DNA of 34,302 nt from a virus. The stretch covers positions 1 to 34,302 of the IMG/VR virus record IMGVR_UViG_3300006176_000008. The stretch is one strand, 5' to 3'. The translations under genes and the position numbers were made by a program. The notes beneath the pieces were generated by a model that was not told the DNA's origin, made no database searches, and saw only the letters and a list, made by a program, of their open reading frames with translations. The stretch's first letter is position 1. Each line of letters starts with the position of its first letter. Positions 1 to 5,595 of the stretch are shown one piece after another.

Positions 1-121
1 AATGTGGGATATCCCTGATCTGGAAATCCGAAACCATTACCTTAGAACCTCTATCGATTTACTAGACTAACATGAATACTTGGCCCTGTCAAGTAAAGCG
101 CAAGTATAGCCAGCCTATAGG

Positions 122-244
122 CTAAGTAATAAAAAGCCGTTTCCAGCCTATTAAAACCGCCTCAGACCGGCCTAGGACGGCAGGGATTTTTTTCCAGGGA
201 CTAAGTAATACCTGGAATTTTTAGGAAGCCGTAAAAACCGCCTC
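122..244. repeat. Imperfect direct repeats (CTAAGTAATA ... AAAACCGCCTC)
   Basis: CTAAGTAATA occurs at 122-131 and again at 201-210. Each copy is followed about 20-25 nt later by AAAACCGCCTC (153-163 and 234-244), with CCGT between them. A third partial copy lies at 864-879, where the 16-mer GCCGTAAAAACCGCCT repeats exactly the sequence at 228-243. The copies lie in non-coding DNA about 80 and 630 nt apart. They could be iteron-like or regulator-binding repeats; their function is not known from the sequence. Confidence 0.5.
192..222 (+). terminator. Probable rho-independent terminator for transcripts entering from the left
   Basis: TTCCAGG (192-198) pairs with CCTGGAA (211-217) across a 12-nt loop and is followed by TTTTT (218-222). 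The stem is short and AT-closed, so this is a moderate rather than strong terminator. No plus-strand gene lies upstream inside the window, so it would end a gene located before position 1. Confidence 0.4.
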
Positions 245-311
245 TCTGCCGATTTAAATAGCCTTCCTGAAGGCGTGGTTTTGTTCATGGTTTGTTCGGC
301 GACCCCACAAA

Positions 312-336
312 AAAGGGAGCGCAATGCGCTCCCTTC
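312..336 (-). terminator. Rho-independent terminator of the 355-591 gene
   Basis: GGGAGCGC (315-322) and GCGCTCCC (326-333) form a perfect 8-bp GC-rich stem with a 3-nt loop, extendable by A-T pairs. Read on the minus strand the stem is followed by a run of six T. It lies 19 nt beyond the stop codon of the minus-strand gene at 355-591 and is a textbook intrinsic terminator for it. Confidence 0.85.
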
Positions 337-354
337 TTATTGTTCTGGAATTCC

Positions 355-591
355 TTATTCTGCGTCGAAATTTACGAAACAGGAAAGTCCTCTCGATTGA
401 TAGATGACCTCTCCCTCTTCGCTAATCGCAATCGTGTCTGCCTGTGAGTCCTGAACAATTGAGATATACAAATCCCGCTTGACGTGTCCCATCATTCCTT
501 TTTCAGCATAGTCAAATTGATGCAGCCAATATCCCTGATCGATCAAATTGGCATGCACGTCTGAGTTGTAGAGGTCGCGAGTGAGTTGCAT
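355..591 (-). CDS. Small hypothetical protein (78 aa)
   Basis: I do not recognise this 78-residue acidic protein. It has no Cys pairs, no signal peptide and no membrane segment; the composition suggests a small soluble alpha/beta protein. The ATG start is supported by an AGGA-type Shine-Dalgarno (minus strand AGGACTTAGGAAA just before ATG). It is a single-gene transcription unit: a sigma70-like promoter lies at 639-668 and a strong terminator at 312-336. Two GTTGC-type dyads upstream of the promoter suggest regulated, possibly early or lysogenic, expression. Its independence from the neighbouring operons makes it a candidate accessory (moron-like) gene, but the function is unknown. Confidence 0.75.
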   Translation of the reverse strand: MQLTRDLYNSDVHANLIDQGYWLHQFDYAEKGMMGHVKRDLYISIVQDSQADTIAISEEGEVIYQSRGLSCFVNFDAE

Positions 592-638
592 TTTCCTAAG
601 TCCTCATTTCGTGTTTCACTCCTCAGATACTAGCGCAA

Positions 639-668
639 TTTGTATTCCTTTGCAACAGGAATTTTCAA
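639..668 (-). promoter_or_regulatory. Sigma70-like promoter for the 355-591 gene
   Basis: On the minus strand TTGAAA (668-663) and TACAAA (644-639) are separated by 18 nt. A transcript would begin near 632, giving a leader of about 40 nt before the ATG at 591. The -10 box matches consensus at four of six positions, so this is a moderate prediction supported by its position. Confidence 0.45.
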
Positions 669-695
669 CTTTTTTATCCTTTTTTCCTTTTCCTG

Positions 696-725
696 GCAAC
701 TGTTGCTATCCTGCAACATGTTGCA
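696..725. promoter_or_regulatory. Pair of GCAAC/GTTGC dyads (putative operator)
   Basis: GCAACTGTTGC (696-706) and the 14-bp perfect palindrome TGCAACATGTTGCA (712-725) share the half-site GCAAC. A further half-site TGCAACA sits at 651-657, inside the spacer of the 639-668 promoter. Repeated half-sites of the same sequence around a promoter are what a dimeric repressor operator looks like. The cognate regulator is not identified; the HTH protein at 9615-10079 is one candidate by inference only. Confidence 0.5.
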
Positions 726-906
726 TGGATGACACGGTTTTGGCTCTCACAGCTCATAAATTCGGAAAACCAGATTTCAGAAGATATACCTTTTCGGTTT
801 CTGAAATACCAGAAAACCGAGGGTTTGGGTCTCAGGGTATCAACACACCGCGAAACGGAGATCGCCGTAAAAACCGCCTTAGAACCAATCGTGAGGCGTT
901 CTGGCG

Positions 907-929
907 ATCCATCACCTCCTGTGATGGAT
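907..929. other. Hairpin whose loop contains CTCCT / AGGAG
   Basis: ATCCATCAC (907-915) and GTGATGGAT (921-929) form a perfect 9-bp stem with a 5-nt loop CTCCT. The plus strand reads ATCACCTCCT, identical to the conserved anti-Shine-Dalgarno tail of 16S rRNA. The minus strand reads AGGAGGTGATGG, a full Shine-Dalgarno running into an ATG at 912-910 with only 2 nt spacing, which opens a 26-codon frame. Whether either strand is transcribed is not known. Confidence 0.35.
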
Positions 930-1115
930 GAGGCAGGTGATTACACGCTGGTTAGTATTCTACGCGAGCCATCTAGTAATTAGATGCGGCCTATCTAAAT
1001 TTAATATCCACTTTCATGTCGTTTTTTGTTGCGTTGGAGCTCAGAGGCCGCTAGTGTTTTTACGTCGGCGAGCGATTTTGCTCTGCCGCTCATACTGTGA
1101 AGAAAGCAAACCACT

Positions 1116-1622
1116 ATGACAAAGACCTCCTCCAAGTCTGCTGCTCGCAATGCGCGCAAGTCTGCTGCTGCGCCTGTCGCGACAAAGCCTGCTGAGCAGG
1201 CCCTGCTCAACGTCATTACGAATGACGTGCCAGCAGTCGTTGAGACTGCGCCTGTTGAGACTGCGCCTGTTGCGCCTGTCGAAACTGCGCCTGTTGCTGC
1301 GCCTGTTGAGAAAGTCATATGGGCCGACGTTATGAAGAAAGCGAAGGCCTCCTTCGCGAAGACGCAAGCTTTTCGCGAAGGCACAAATCGCTTCGTGCTT
1401 TACCCCCTGCTTTGTCGCGATGAAGGCATGTCCCTCAACGAAGCAGTCGAAGCTATCGCGAAGGCTGGACGCGTTCGCAAGTTGAATACAGTCCAGACTG
1501 ACCTGCACGATATCGCTGCGATCACAGATCGCAAGCTTGTGCGCTGCGACAAGGGGGACCAGAAGCGATACAAGCTTGCGCCTGTTGCGCCTGCGCCTGT
1601 CGCTGAAACGCCTGTCGCGTAA
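1116..1622 (+). CDS. Hypothetical DNA-binding-like protein with Ala/Pro/Val/Thr linkers (168 aa)
   Basis: The protein starts with a basic Ser/Ala/Lys-rich tail (residues 1-25). A low-complexity linker of repeated VETAPV units follows at about residues 41-66. A compact, mixed-charge C-terminal domain (about residues 68-155) has helix-rich stretches ending in RKLVRCDKGDQKRYKLAP, reminiscent of the beta wing of a winged helix. The tail returns to Pro/Ala/Val repeats. The layout of flexible linker plus small wing-like domain also describes the 7694-8236 protein. The Shine-Dalgarno (GAAGAAAG) is weak. A strong terminator follows immediately. The codons are visibly GC-richer than in the minus-strand neighbours. 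DNA binding is an inference from shape only. Confidence 0.7.
   Translation: MTKTSSKSAARNARKSAAAPVATKPAEQALLNVITNDVPAVVETAPVETAPVAPVETAPVAAPVEKVIWADVMKKAKASFAKTQAFREGTNRFVLYPLLCRDEGMSLNEAVEAIAKAGRVRKLNTVQTDLHDIAAITDRKLVRCDKGDQKRYKLAPVAPAPVAETPVA
1239..1309 (+). repeat. Tandem 15-nt repeats encoding VETAP
   Basis: GTTGAGACTGCGCCT is repeated exactly at 1239-1253 and 1254-1268, followed by truncated and variant copies (GTCGAAACTGCGCCT at 1278-1292). They lie inside the 1116-1622 gene and encode the flexible Pro-rich linker. They are prone to copy-number slippage. Confidence 0.8.
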
Positions 1623-1630
1623 CAACTGTA

Positions 1631-1661
1631 GGGGCGCGCGATATGCGCGCCCCTCTTTTTT
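1631..1661 (+). terminator. Rho-independent terminator after the 1116-1622 gene
   Basis: GGGGCGCGC (1631-1639) pairs perfectly with GCGCGCCCC (1645-1653) across a 5-nt loop and is followed by TCTTTTTT. It lies 9 nt beyond the stop codon. The next plus gene begins only 26 nt later without room for an obvious promoter, so it may be an attenuating terminator with read-through. Confidence 0.85.
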
Positions 1662-1686
1662 CATTCATCAAACTGGAGTCCCTCTC

Positions 1687-1914
1687 ATGACCAAGTCCCT
1701 CTTCATCCGTGACCGCCGCCTCGAGCCCACCACCGCCCTCGCCCTCATTGTCGCCCTTGCCCTTTGCTGCTTTGCCTATGCCTATATGCCAGCCGCTCAG
1801 GCAGCAGGCGAGCCGACGCCTTCCCTGCCCGTAGTGGTCGAGGTCCACGTGGTGCAGGTCGCACCAGCGCCTGTGCACCACGCCCATCACGCCCACCACT
1901 GCACCTGCCATTAA
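1687..1914 (+). CDS. Small secreted or membrane-anchored His-rich protein (75 aa)
   Basis: A basic N-terminus (RDRR) is followed by a hydrophobic segment at about residues 15-34 and AQA near residue 40. This fits a signal peptide or a single signal anchor. The rest is short, Pro/Val-rich and ends in a His-rich tail (HHAHHAHHCTCH) that could bind metal. The ATG at 1687 is preceded by GGAG at good spacing; longer readings of the same frame run back into the previous gene and terminator and are rejected. It sits between two other small plus genes in the GC-rich islet. Function is unknown; an envelope-associated accessory peptide is the best description. Confidence 0.6.
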   Translation: MTKSLFIRDRRLEPTTALALIVALALCCFAYAYMPAAQAAGEPTPSLPVVVEVHVVQVAPAPVHHAHHAHHCTCH

Positions 1915-1937
1915 CTGACCACACAGGAACCACGTCC

Positions 1938-2297
1938 ATGACCAGCCGCTTCTTTCCCTATGCCGTCAAGACCACCTACCTTCGCAACCAGTGGGGCCGC
2001 CCCATGCATACGCGGGAGGTGCTGGCGGCACTTGGCTTACCGCCCACTTCGCCGATCCCCCCAACGTACATGGACGCCCGCCGCATCGGCGAGGTTCTGG
2101 TCCTGGTATTGCCCCAGCATCGGAAAGGTAAGGACGGGATGCCTAATCGCCGCGTGGTGGCAGAATGCCCAGACTGCAAGGGCCTGGTATGCGCGGGCCA
2201 CCTCCATCAGCATGTGGGCACCCGCGCTTGCGTCTCAGGCGTCATCCGTCGCCGCCAGGTCCATCACAACTGGGACCTCCCAGGTGGTGCCCAATGA
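1938..2297 (+). CDS. Hypothetical protein with C-terminal Cys/His cluster (119 aa)
   Basis: The ATG at 1938 follows AGGAA at suitable spacing. The N-terminal two thirds are mixed and unrecognised. Residues around 77-100 contain CPDCKGLVCAGH followed by LHQHVGTRAC, a Cys/His arrangement typical of a small zinc-binding module. The gene lies 23 nt after the previous one and its stop overlaps the start of the next (ATGA), so the three are probably co-translated. I do not recognise a family; a structural zinc site is inferred from the Cys spacing. Confidence 0.65.
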   Translation: MTSRFFPYAVKTTYLRNQWGRPMHTREVLAALGLPPTSPIPPTYMDARRIGEVLVLVLPQHRKGKDGMPNRRVVAECPDCKGLVCAGHLHQHVGTRACVSGVIRRRQVHHNWDLPGGAQ

Positions 2298-2413
2298 CTC
2301 CGCATTACGGGACCAGACAATCGTCATTTGCCTGGCGAAAAATGGATCCCACCCCACTTTGGTTTGTGGTGTGGTGTTTCATCTGCCTGGCATTAGTGTT
2401 GGTGCCTGTCTGA
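2294..2413 (+). CDS. Very small membrane protein (39 aa)
   Basis: The start codon overlaps the previous stop in an ATGA junction, the usual sign of coupled translation. Residues about 22-39 (LWFVVWCFICLALVLVPV) form one hydrophobic segment that runs to the C-terminus, after a short polar basic N-terminus. It could be a single-span membrane peptide; a holin or lysis role is possible but nothing specific supports it. It is the last gene of the plus-strand islet and a terminator follows at 2442-2478. Confidence 0.5.
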   Translation: MTPHYGTRQSSFAWRKMDPTPLWFVVWCFICLALVLVPV

Positions 2414-2441
2414 TCATTGCCAGGCAGACTATCGCATATCC

Positions 2442-2478
2442 AGCCCTGTTGAGCCAGCTGCCAGCAGGGCTTTTCTTT
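2442..2478 (+). terminator. Rho-independent terminator of the plus-strand islet
   Basis: AGCCCTGTTG (2442-2451) pairs with CAGCAGGGCT (2462-2471), one G-T wobble in ten pairs, across a 10-nt loop and is followed by TTTTCTTT. It lies 28 nt after the stop of the small membrane-protein gene and separates it from the convergent minus-strand operon. Confidence 0.8.
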
Positions 2479-2688
2479 ACCTGGATTGCTATGGGCGTGG
2501 GTGCGGTGCCAGGCAGTCGCCTTGGGATACCCCGAAAAAGTATACAGGAACCGTGGTTTTGGCGAAGAGGGGGATTAGCACCGTCCCAACCCCACCAGAT
2601 TTTTCCTAATATACAGCCTCAGCATGTATAATGCCTCAGCCTACACATCCCCCTTGTGCATTAACCCCTACCAATGCACCTCACCACT
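2479..2688. other. Convergent intergenic region with short direct repeats
   Basis: No gene is seen in these 210 nt between converging transcription units. GCCTCAGC occurs twice (2616-2623 and 2633-2640) flanking TATAAT. The inverted repeat GTGCATT (2656-2662) / AATGCAC (2673-2679) could form a weak hairpin just beyond the last minus-strand gene, but it lacks a T-run. Confidence 0.4.
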
Positions 2689-2871
2689 TCATTCATCACC
2701 TCCATCCCTTCCCCTCCATCCCCTCTTCCACCCAACCTTAGTCCCTTTGGGACCATGCCACCTTCTTATATTCCATAAACGCGAGGCACACGGTTGACAA
2801 ATATCGTGATGCCTATACCTCTCCTTAATAGTCCGCTCTTTTCCACATCGAGGACAGGTTATAGTGATCAC
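2689..2871 (-). CDS. Small zinc-ribbon-like protein (60 aa)
   Basis: The sequence opens with ITCPRCG and has ICQPC about 19 residues later, a two-CxxC arrangement that is diagnostic of small treble-clef or zinc-ribbon modules. A basic Trp/Gly/Arg-rich tail follows, which could contact nucleic acid. The start is a GTG at 2871, 8 nt after the stop of the gene before it, with AGG upstream; an out-of-frame ATG nearby is rejected. It is the last gene of the minus-strand operon. Binding partner and role are unknown. Confidence 0.7.
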   Translation of the reverse strand: MITITCPRCGKERTIKERYRHHDICQPCASRLWNIRRWHGPKGTKVGWKRGWRGRDGGDE

Positions 2872-2879
2872 GCATCAAC

Positions 2880-3173
2880 CTAAGAGTTTAGGTTATCCAT
2901 CAACTGCCACTTTGTCATAAGCTCGCATATAAATTCCACAAAATCATCGTCCCCCATTTCAATAATGGCTGTTCCAATAACACCAATAACAGTGCTACTT
3001 ACCGATGATTTTACAACAGCCCTAATCCTATCATAGGCTTCGGGTTCTAGGTTTAATTCCTTTAGAACCTTATCTATTCTCCCGAAAATACCCTCATTGA
3101 CCATCTTGGTCATAGCCGCACAAACCTTCTCCTGTCGCTCCTTGTTCAGTTCAGGCATGTCCCTAATGGTCAT
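2880..3173 (-). CDS. Hypothetical helical protein (97 aa)
   Basis: The protein appears mostly alpha-helical, with acidic and basic residues alternating, an Ala/Val/Ile-rich segment around residues 58-72 and an acidic C-terminal part. I do not recognise it. The start chosen is the ATG at 3173 because AAGGAG lies 7 nt before it; the longer reading to 3197 has no ribosome binding site and overlaps the upstream gene more. It overlaps the end of the 3163-3294 gene by 11 nt, indicating coupled translation. Confidence 0.65.
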   Translation of the reverse strand: MTIRDMPELNKERQEKVCAAMTKMVNEGIFGRIDKVLKELNLEPEAYDRIRAVVKSSVSSTVIGVIGTAIIEMGDDDFVEFICELMTKWQLMDNLNS

Positions 3174-3294
3174 CGCCAGGCTCCTTATCCATCGCATCCA
3201 TCCATTCTTTCAACCGAATCGCTGGATCCCACTTACACGGCAGGCACACGCAAACGAGCGCCACCACACCTAAGCCTAAGCCAATCCAATTCAT
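3163..3294 (-). CDS. Very small membrane or lipoprotein-like peptide (43 aa)
   Basis: This short frame begins with ATG at 3294 preceded by a perfect AGGAGG at 5 nt spacing. Residues 1-20 (MNWIGLGLGVVALVCVCLPC) are hydrophobic and end in Cys residues. This is consistent with a signal anchor or a short lipoprotein-type leader, although a canonical lipobox is not evident because the N-terminus lacks Lys/Arg. The remaining 23 residues are amphipathic. Its 3' end overlaps the next gene by 11 nt. It is easily missed by length cut-offs. Confidence 0.6.
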   Translation of the reverse strand: MNWIGLGLGVVALVCVCLPCKWDPAIRLKEWMDAMDKEPGDDH

Positions 3295-3306
3295 CACCGC
3301 CTCCTA

Positions 3307-3543
3307 TCACCACCTCTTCACACGCTGGGGGTTGTTCTGCGCGTCCCTAAGCATAACAACCAATTCCATAATCTTCGCCAATACCGAATCCAGATCCTGG
3401 TTATGATCGTGGACCATCGCTTTCACAAACCCCTGCAATTCATAGGCAAAATCCAGTTGTGCCTCCATATACACCAAGACCTTATACTTCTCGCGCACGG
3501 CCTCACTCCGCTTTGCGACCTCAGCATTGCTCGGGGCTCTCAC
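3307..3543 (-). CDS. Small helical hypothetical protein (78 aa)
   Basis: The 78 residues are rich in Ala, Glu, Val, Met and Lys with a heptad-like pattern, suggesting a helical bundle or coiled coil. I do not recognise it. Translation starts at GTG 3543, with GGAGG six bases upstream, and the start overlaps the stop of the preceding gene as GTGA. It is part of the closely packed minus-strand series. Confidence 0.65.
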   Translation of the reverse strand: MRAPSNAEVAKRSEAVREKYKVLVYMEAQLDFAYELQGFVKAMVHDHNQDLDSVLAKIMELVVMLRDAQNNPQRVKRW

Positions 3544-3836
3544 CTAACGCCTCCATCATCAGGAATAGCGGGACCACCAATCCCTATCACACCAACCCTA
3601 CCAGCTTCGCTGCTGGGGGTTGGCCGGGCAACTCTCCCCACACCAACGAGGCCATCTCGTCGGACCACCTTGACGGCGGCAAGGATATTCTCGAAGGATT
3701 CATTCTCGACCGTATATTCGTAGGCCATCAGGTCGCCCGCGAGATCCTCATCGGAATGTCCACTCATGTCATAGTCATTATCCTTCGCTGCTTGGATGGC
3801 ATCGCGAACCAATTTGACTAGAGCAAATTTAACCAC
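3540..3836 (-). CDS. Hypothetical protein (98 aa)
   Basis: An N-terminal helical, charged region (about residues 1-65) is followed by a Gly/Pro/Val-rich C-terminus. I do not recognise it. I place the start at GTG 3836 because GGAGGA lies four to five bases upstream; a TTG at 3848 would add four residues but has the GGAGG inside its own coding sequence. The 3' end overlaps the next gene by four bases (GTGA). Confidence 0.6.
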   Translation of the reverse strand: MVKFALVKLVRDAIQAAKDNDYDMSGHSDEDLAGDLMAYEYTVENESFENILAAVKVVRRDGLVGVGRVARPTPSSEAGRVGVIGIGGPAIPDDGGVR

Positions 3837-3865
3837 CGATTCCTCCAAGATCCTTCGGATCCAGT

Positions 3866-4105
3866 TTATATATCCTCACCACCACCCGAACTCACCTCCC
3901 CCTCACTACCAATCGTCTTGATGATTTTCTCACTGCCTTCCGTAGCGACCCCTGTGTATTTAGGTAGGTCAAATTTGCAGAAATCCTCGATCACGGTTTG
4001 GATCTGTTGGGCGAGGGCATCGGTGGCTTCTTTTCTTTTCTCACCCAAGTTCTCGTCGGTTAGGAAATACTCGGCAAGGTTCCAGCATTCGCTATCATAG
4101 GCCAT
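3866..4105 (-). CDS. Small acidic hypothetical protein (79 aa)
   Basis: The protein is acidic and helical (NLAEYFLTDENLGEKRKEA and on), ending in a Gly/Ser/Glu-rich tail. I do not recognise it. ATG 4105 is preceded by AGGAGG at 5 nt, a very strong ribosome binding site. It is the first gene after the promoter at 4147-4175, with an approximately 35-nt leader that can form a small GCATC/GATGC stem-loop, so it heads the 4105-2689 transcription unit. Confidence 0.7.
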   Translation of the reverse strand: MAYDSECWNLAEYFLTDENLGEKRKEATDALAQQIQTVIEDFCKFDLPKYTGVATEGSEKIIKTIGSEGEVSSGGGEDI

Positions 4106-4146
4106 GACATCCTCCTACCACCCGATAGCATCTTCGATGCCATCTC

Positions 4147-4175
4147 ACTATAGCATACATTCGCCCCCTACACAA
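4147..4175 (-). promoter_or_regulatory. Sigma70-like promoter with extended -10
   Basis: On the minus strand TTGTGT (4175-4170) and TATAGT (4152-4147) are 17 nt apart and the spacer ends in TATGC, giving an extended TGC -10. The same TATGC ending is found in the promoters at 8376-8404 and 10111-10139. It lies in the only sizeable gap of this gene run (4106-4220) and should drive the genes from 4105 down to 2689. Confidence 0.65.
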
Positions 4176-4220
4176 GTCAGGGAAGGCCAGAACCTACATT
4201 CTGACATTCAGCTTGATGGA

Positions 4221-4445
4221 TTAGCGCGCCGATTCCCCATCAAGGCGTTTGGCAATCTCATCCTTACGAATGAGACCTTCCCTAACAGGAGTAGCGGTCA
4301 TTATCCGAATCTCGGCAATCTCTGCCTCTGTCAAGTCAGGCATAGATCGAATCCACGCGCAAACAAGGCAACAGGTCGCTTCGTCATCACACCAGCTATA
4401 GACATGAACTCCACAGTCCTCGCAATCAAATTCCTTAGGATCCAT
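4221..4445 (-). CDS. Small zinc-binding-like protein (74 aa)
   Basis: Residues 8-30 contain CEDCGVHVYSWC and CCLVC, two Cys pairs about 15 residues apart, as in compact zinc-finger or zinc-ribbon folds. An amphipathic helical C-terminus follows (LTEAEIAEIRIM and on, then RKDEIAKRLDG). The ATG at 4445 follows directly on the stop of the previous gene (TAAATG), so the two are translationally coupled. Function unknown; nucleic-acid or protein binding is the usual role of such modules, by inference. Confidence 0.7.
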   Translation of the reverse strand: MDPKEFDCEDCGVHVYSWCDDEATCCLVCAWIRSMPDLTEAEIAEIRIMTATPVREGLIRKDEIAKRLDGESAR

Positions 4446-4706
4446 TTATCCCTGCCATCCCTCATCATTAAAGAAAGCCACAGCTCCCATAACATCGGAT
4501 ACGTACCGACACATCGGAACCTTAATGCACAGGACCAAACAGGGTACTGAATGATATAGGTTAAACAATACTTCCGCTTGATGAGCATTCCACACAATAC
4601 CAATGACCGTTACATTTACTCCATCCACATGTGTCGTGATCGCAGGCTCTGGGACGAGCGAAGCTCCGCGGATTGGTTTCAATACAGGTTCATCGCTCAC
4701 GGGCAT
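4446..4706 (-). CDS. Hypothetical protein (86 aa)
   Basis: I do not recognise this small beta-rich protein. It has a Val/Ile-rich centre (VNVTVIGIVW) and three Cys residues (VPCLVLC and CRY) in the second half. The ATG at 4706 is preceded by AAAGGAGG at 6 nt, one of the best ribosome binding sites in the window. It overlaps the end of the 4690-4854 gene by 17 nt and abuts the start of the 4221-4445 gene. Confidence 0.65.
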   Translation of the reverse strand: MPVSDEPVLKPIRGASLVPEPAITTHVDGVNVTVIGIVWNAHQAEVLFNLYHSVPCLVLCIKVPMCRYVSDVMGAVAFFNDEGWQG

Positions 4707-4854
4707 TTAAAGCCTCCTTTATCGCCTTTATCAATTCAGGATTGGGTTTATTACGGCTATAGTTCGTTTCATCCCACCATCGTTGCCGGAGCTTCAAAGG
4801 CAATTTATACCAATCCTTTTCTGAGCAAGGAGCATACCTAACCTTAGTTGCCAT
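4690..4854 (-). CDS. Small basic hypothetical protein (54 aa)
   Basis: A 54-residue basic protein rich in Lys, Arg, Trp and Asn (KDWYKLPLKLRQRWWDETNY), possibly a small helical nucleic-acid-binding peptide; I do not recognise it. The ATG at 4854 lies within the last 11 nt of the preceding gene and its own end overlaps the following gene by 17 nt. This is the coupled style of the whole operon. GAGG lies nine bases upstream of the start. It is below usual length cut-offs but has good coding character. Confidence 0.55.
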   Translation of the reverse strand: MATKVRYAPCSEKDWYKLPLKLRQRWWDETNYSRNKPNPELIKAIKEALNARER

Positions 4855-5098
4855 TCTCCCTTTCCTCTTTTAATACCTTTTCTATGTCGGCAATTTGCTC
4901 AAGTGTTATCGGACTGATATCCTCAACCTCGTCCCAAGGAATGCAGGACATACACATATAGACCATATCGTCAAAGACTGGGGTGCTCAGGGCTATGTGA
5001 ATGGGAAAGGTACACTTTGAGCAATAACCCAAGCGTGAAGGAACTTTGGGATTATGCCGCAGATCGGTAATCTTAAGGCAGCCAACAACATGGGTCAC
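4844..5098 (-). CDS. Zinc-binding-like hypothetical protein (84 aa)
   Basis: The protein contains CSKC and CMSC pairs about 27 residues apart, with an acidic helical C-terminus. I choose GTG 5098 as start because GAGGAGG lies five bases before it and the GTG overlaps the previous stop as GTGA. A longer reading from a TTG at 5200 would run over 100 nt into the upstream gene and has no well-placed Shine-Dalgarno. A structural zinc site is inferred; function unknown. Confidence 0.65.
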   Translation of the reverse strand: MTHVVGCLKITDLRHNPKVPSRLGYCSKCTFPIHIALSTPVFDDMVYMCMSCIPWDEVEDISPITLEQIADIEKVLKEERENGN

Positions 5099-5595
5099 TC
5101 GTCCCTCCTCGCCCTTGCTCGTCTTACAATATTGGCCCCAGCCGTGTCCGCAGCTTCCCAAGCGGTAGTTGGGGTGACGGTGCCAGATTCGCCTCTCCAA
5201 TTCCTCTGGCTATCTTGCCATTTGTCCCAGTCGCCGCTCTCTTTCTCCTTCGCAATCAGAAAGGCCATGTCGGCTTTGGCAAGTTCGAGTTCCACCTCGG
5301 TCATGGGACGCACGACCTTTGGACCCTCCGGTCCGCGCTTAATTCCTGGTCGTTCACTGGGATTATTCACTGGAGCCACAGTTAACTCCACCGTTATGAT
5401 ATTCGACGCTGGGGGACGGGATGAGATACGGAGTAGACAGGCACAGACGAAGCGAGGCTTATCATGTTCCTCACACCACCCACACTGGTAATGACCCATC
5501 GTTCCAGCGGCGGTGCAATTGACGCGACCCATATCATCGTCGCTGGGTTTACGGCCCGTTGCTTCCTTAAACTTTTTCTTGGTGATATTTCTCAT
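5095..5595 (-). CDS. Hypothetical protein with N-terminal Cys/His zinc module (166 aa)
   Basis: After a basic start (MRNITKKKFKEATGRKP), residues 22-55 carry GRVNC, YQCGWC, EEHDK and FVCAC, a dense Cys/His cluster that looks like a zinc-binding module. The middle is beta-rich and the C-terminal third is charged and helical with WDKWQDSQRNWRGE. The start is ATG 5595 because GGGAGG lies 7 nt upstream. Extending to 5820 would overlap the 5618-5941 gene by 200 nt in another frame without a ribosome binding site. It ends in a GTGA overlap with the next gene. Confidence 0.65.
   Translation of the reverse strand: MRNITKKKFKEATGRKPSDDDMGRVNCTAAGTMGHYQCGWCEEHDKPRFVCACLLRISSRPPASNIITVELTVAPVNNPSERPGIKRGPEGPKVVRPMTEVELELAKADMAFLIAKEKESGDWDKWQDSQRNWRGESGTVTPTTAWEAADTAGANIVRRARARRDE

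Larger units (their letters stand above)
1..354. other. Non-coding left end with repeats and two terminators
   Basis: No open frame with a ribosome binding site is visible on either strand. The stretch holds a 12-bp perfect palindrome AGCCTATAGGCT (112-123), two imperfect copies of a roughly 42-nt repeat, and two hairpins with T-runs that are listed separately. One terminates transcripts coming from the left, the other those coming from the right. It is best read as an intergenic region between a gene lying left of the window and the small minus gene at 355-591. Confidence 0.6.
592..1115. other. Non-coding region of about 520 nt
   Basis: This gap lies between divergently oriented genes. Besides the promoter and dyads listed separately it holds one copy of the GCCGTAAAAACCGCCT repeat (864-879), a 9-bp hairpin at 907-929, and the small inverted repeat ATCTAGTAATTAGAT (971-985). 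Plus-strand open frames exist here (for example 729-983) but have no ribosome binding site and share the left-end non-coding repeat, so I do not call them genes. No convincing promoter for the plus gene at 1116 was found. Confidence 0.5.

Noticed and set aside
729-983. 84-codon plus-strand open frame in the left intergenic region
   Set aside because: The start has no ribosome binding site, the frame contains the GCCGTAAAAACCGCCT repeat found elsewhere in non-coding DNA and overlaps hairpin and dyad elements. Its sequence is not implausible as protein, so this is a moderate rejection.
1522-1939. Minus-strand frames opposite the plus islet
   Set aside because: They are antisense shadows of genes with good ribosome binding sites, rich in Arg/Gly as expected for the complement of GC-rich genes.
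2294-2413. Calling the 39-aa membrane peptide a holin
   Set aside because: A single hydrophobic segment without an adjacent endolysin is not enough; it is left as an unassigned membrane peptide.
2627-2632. TATAAT on the plus strand in the convergent gap as promoter
   Set aside because: No acceptable -35 at 16-18 nt and no plus-strand gene downstream.
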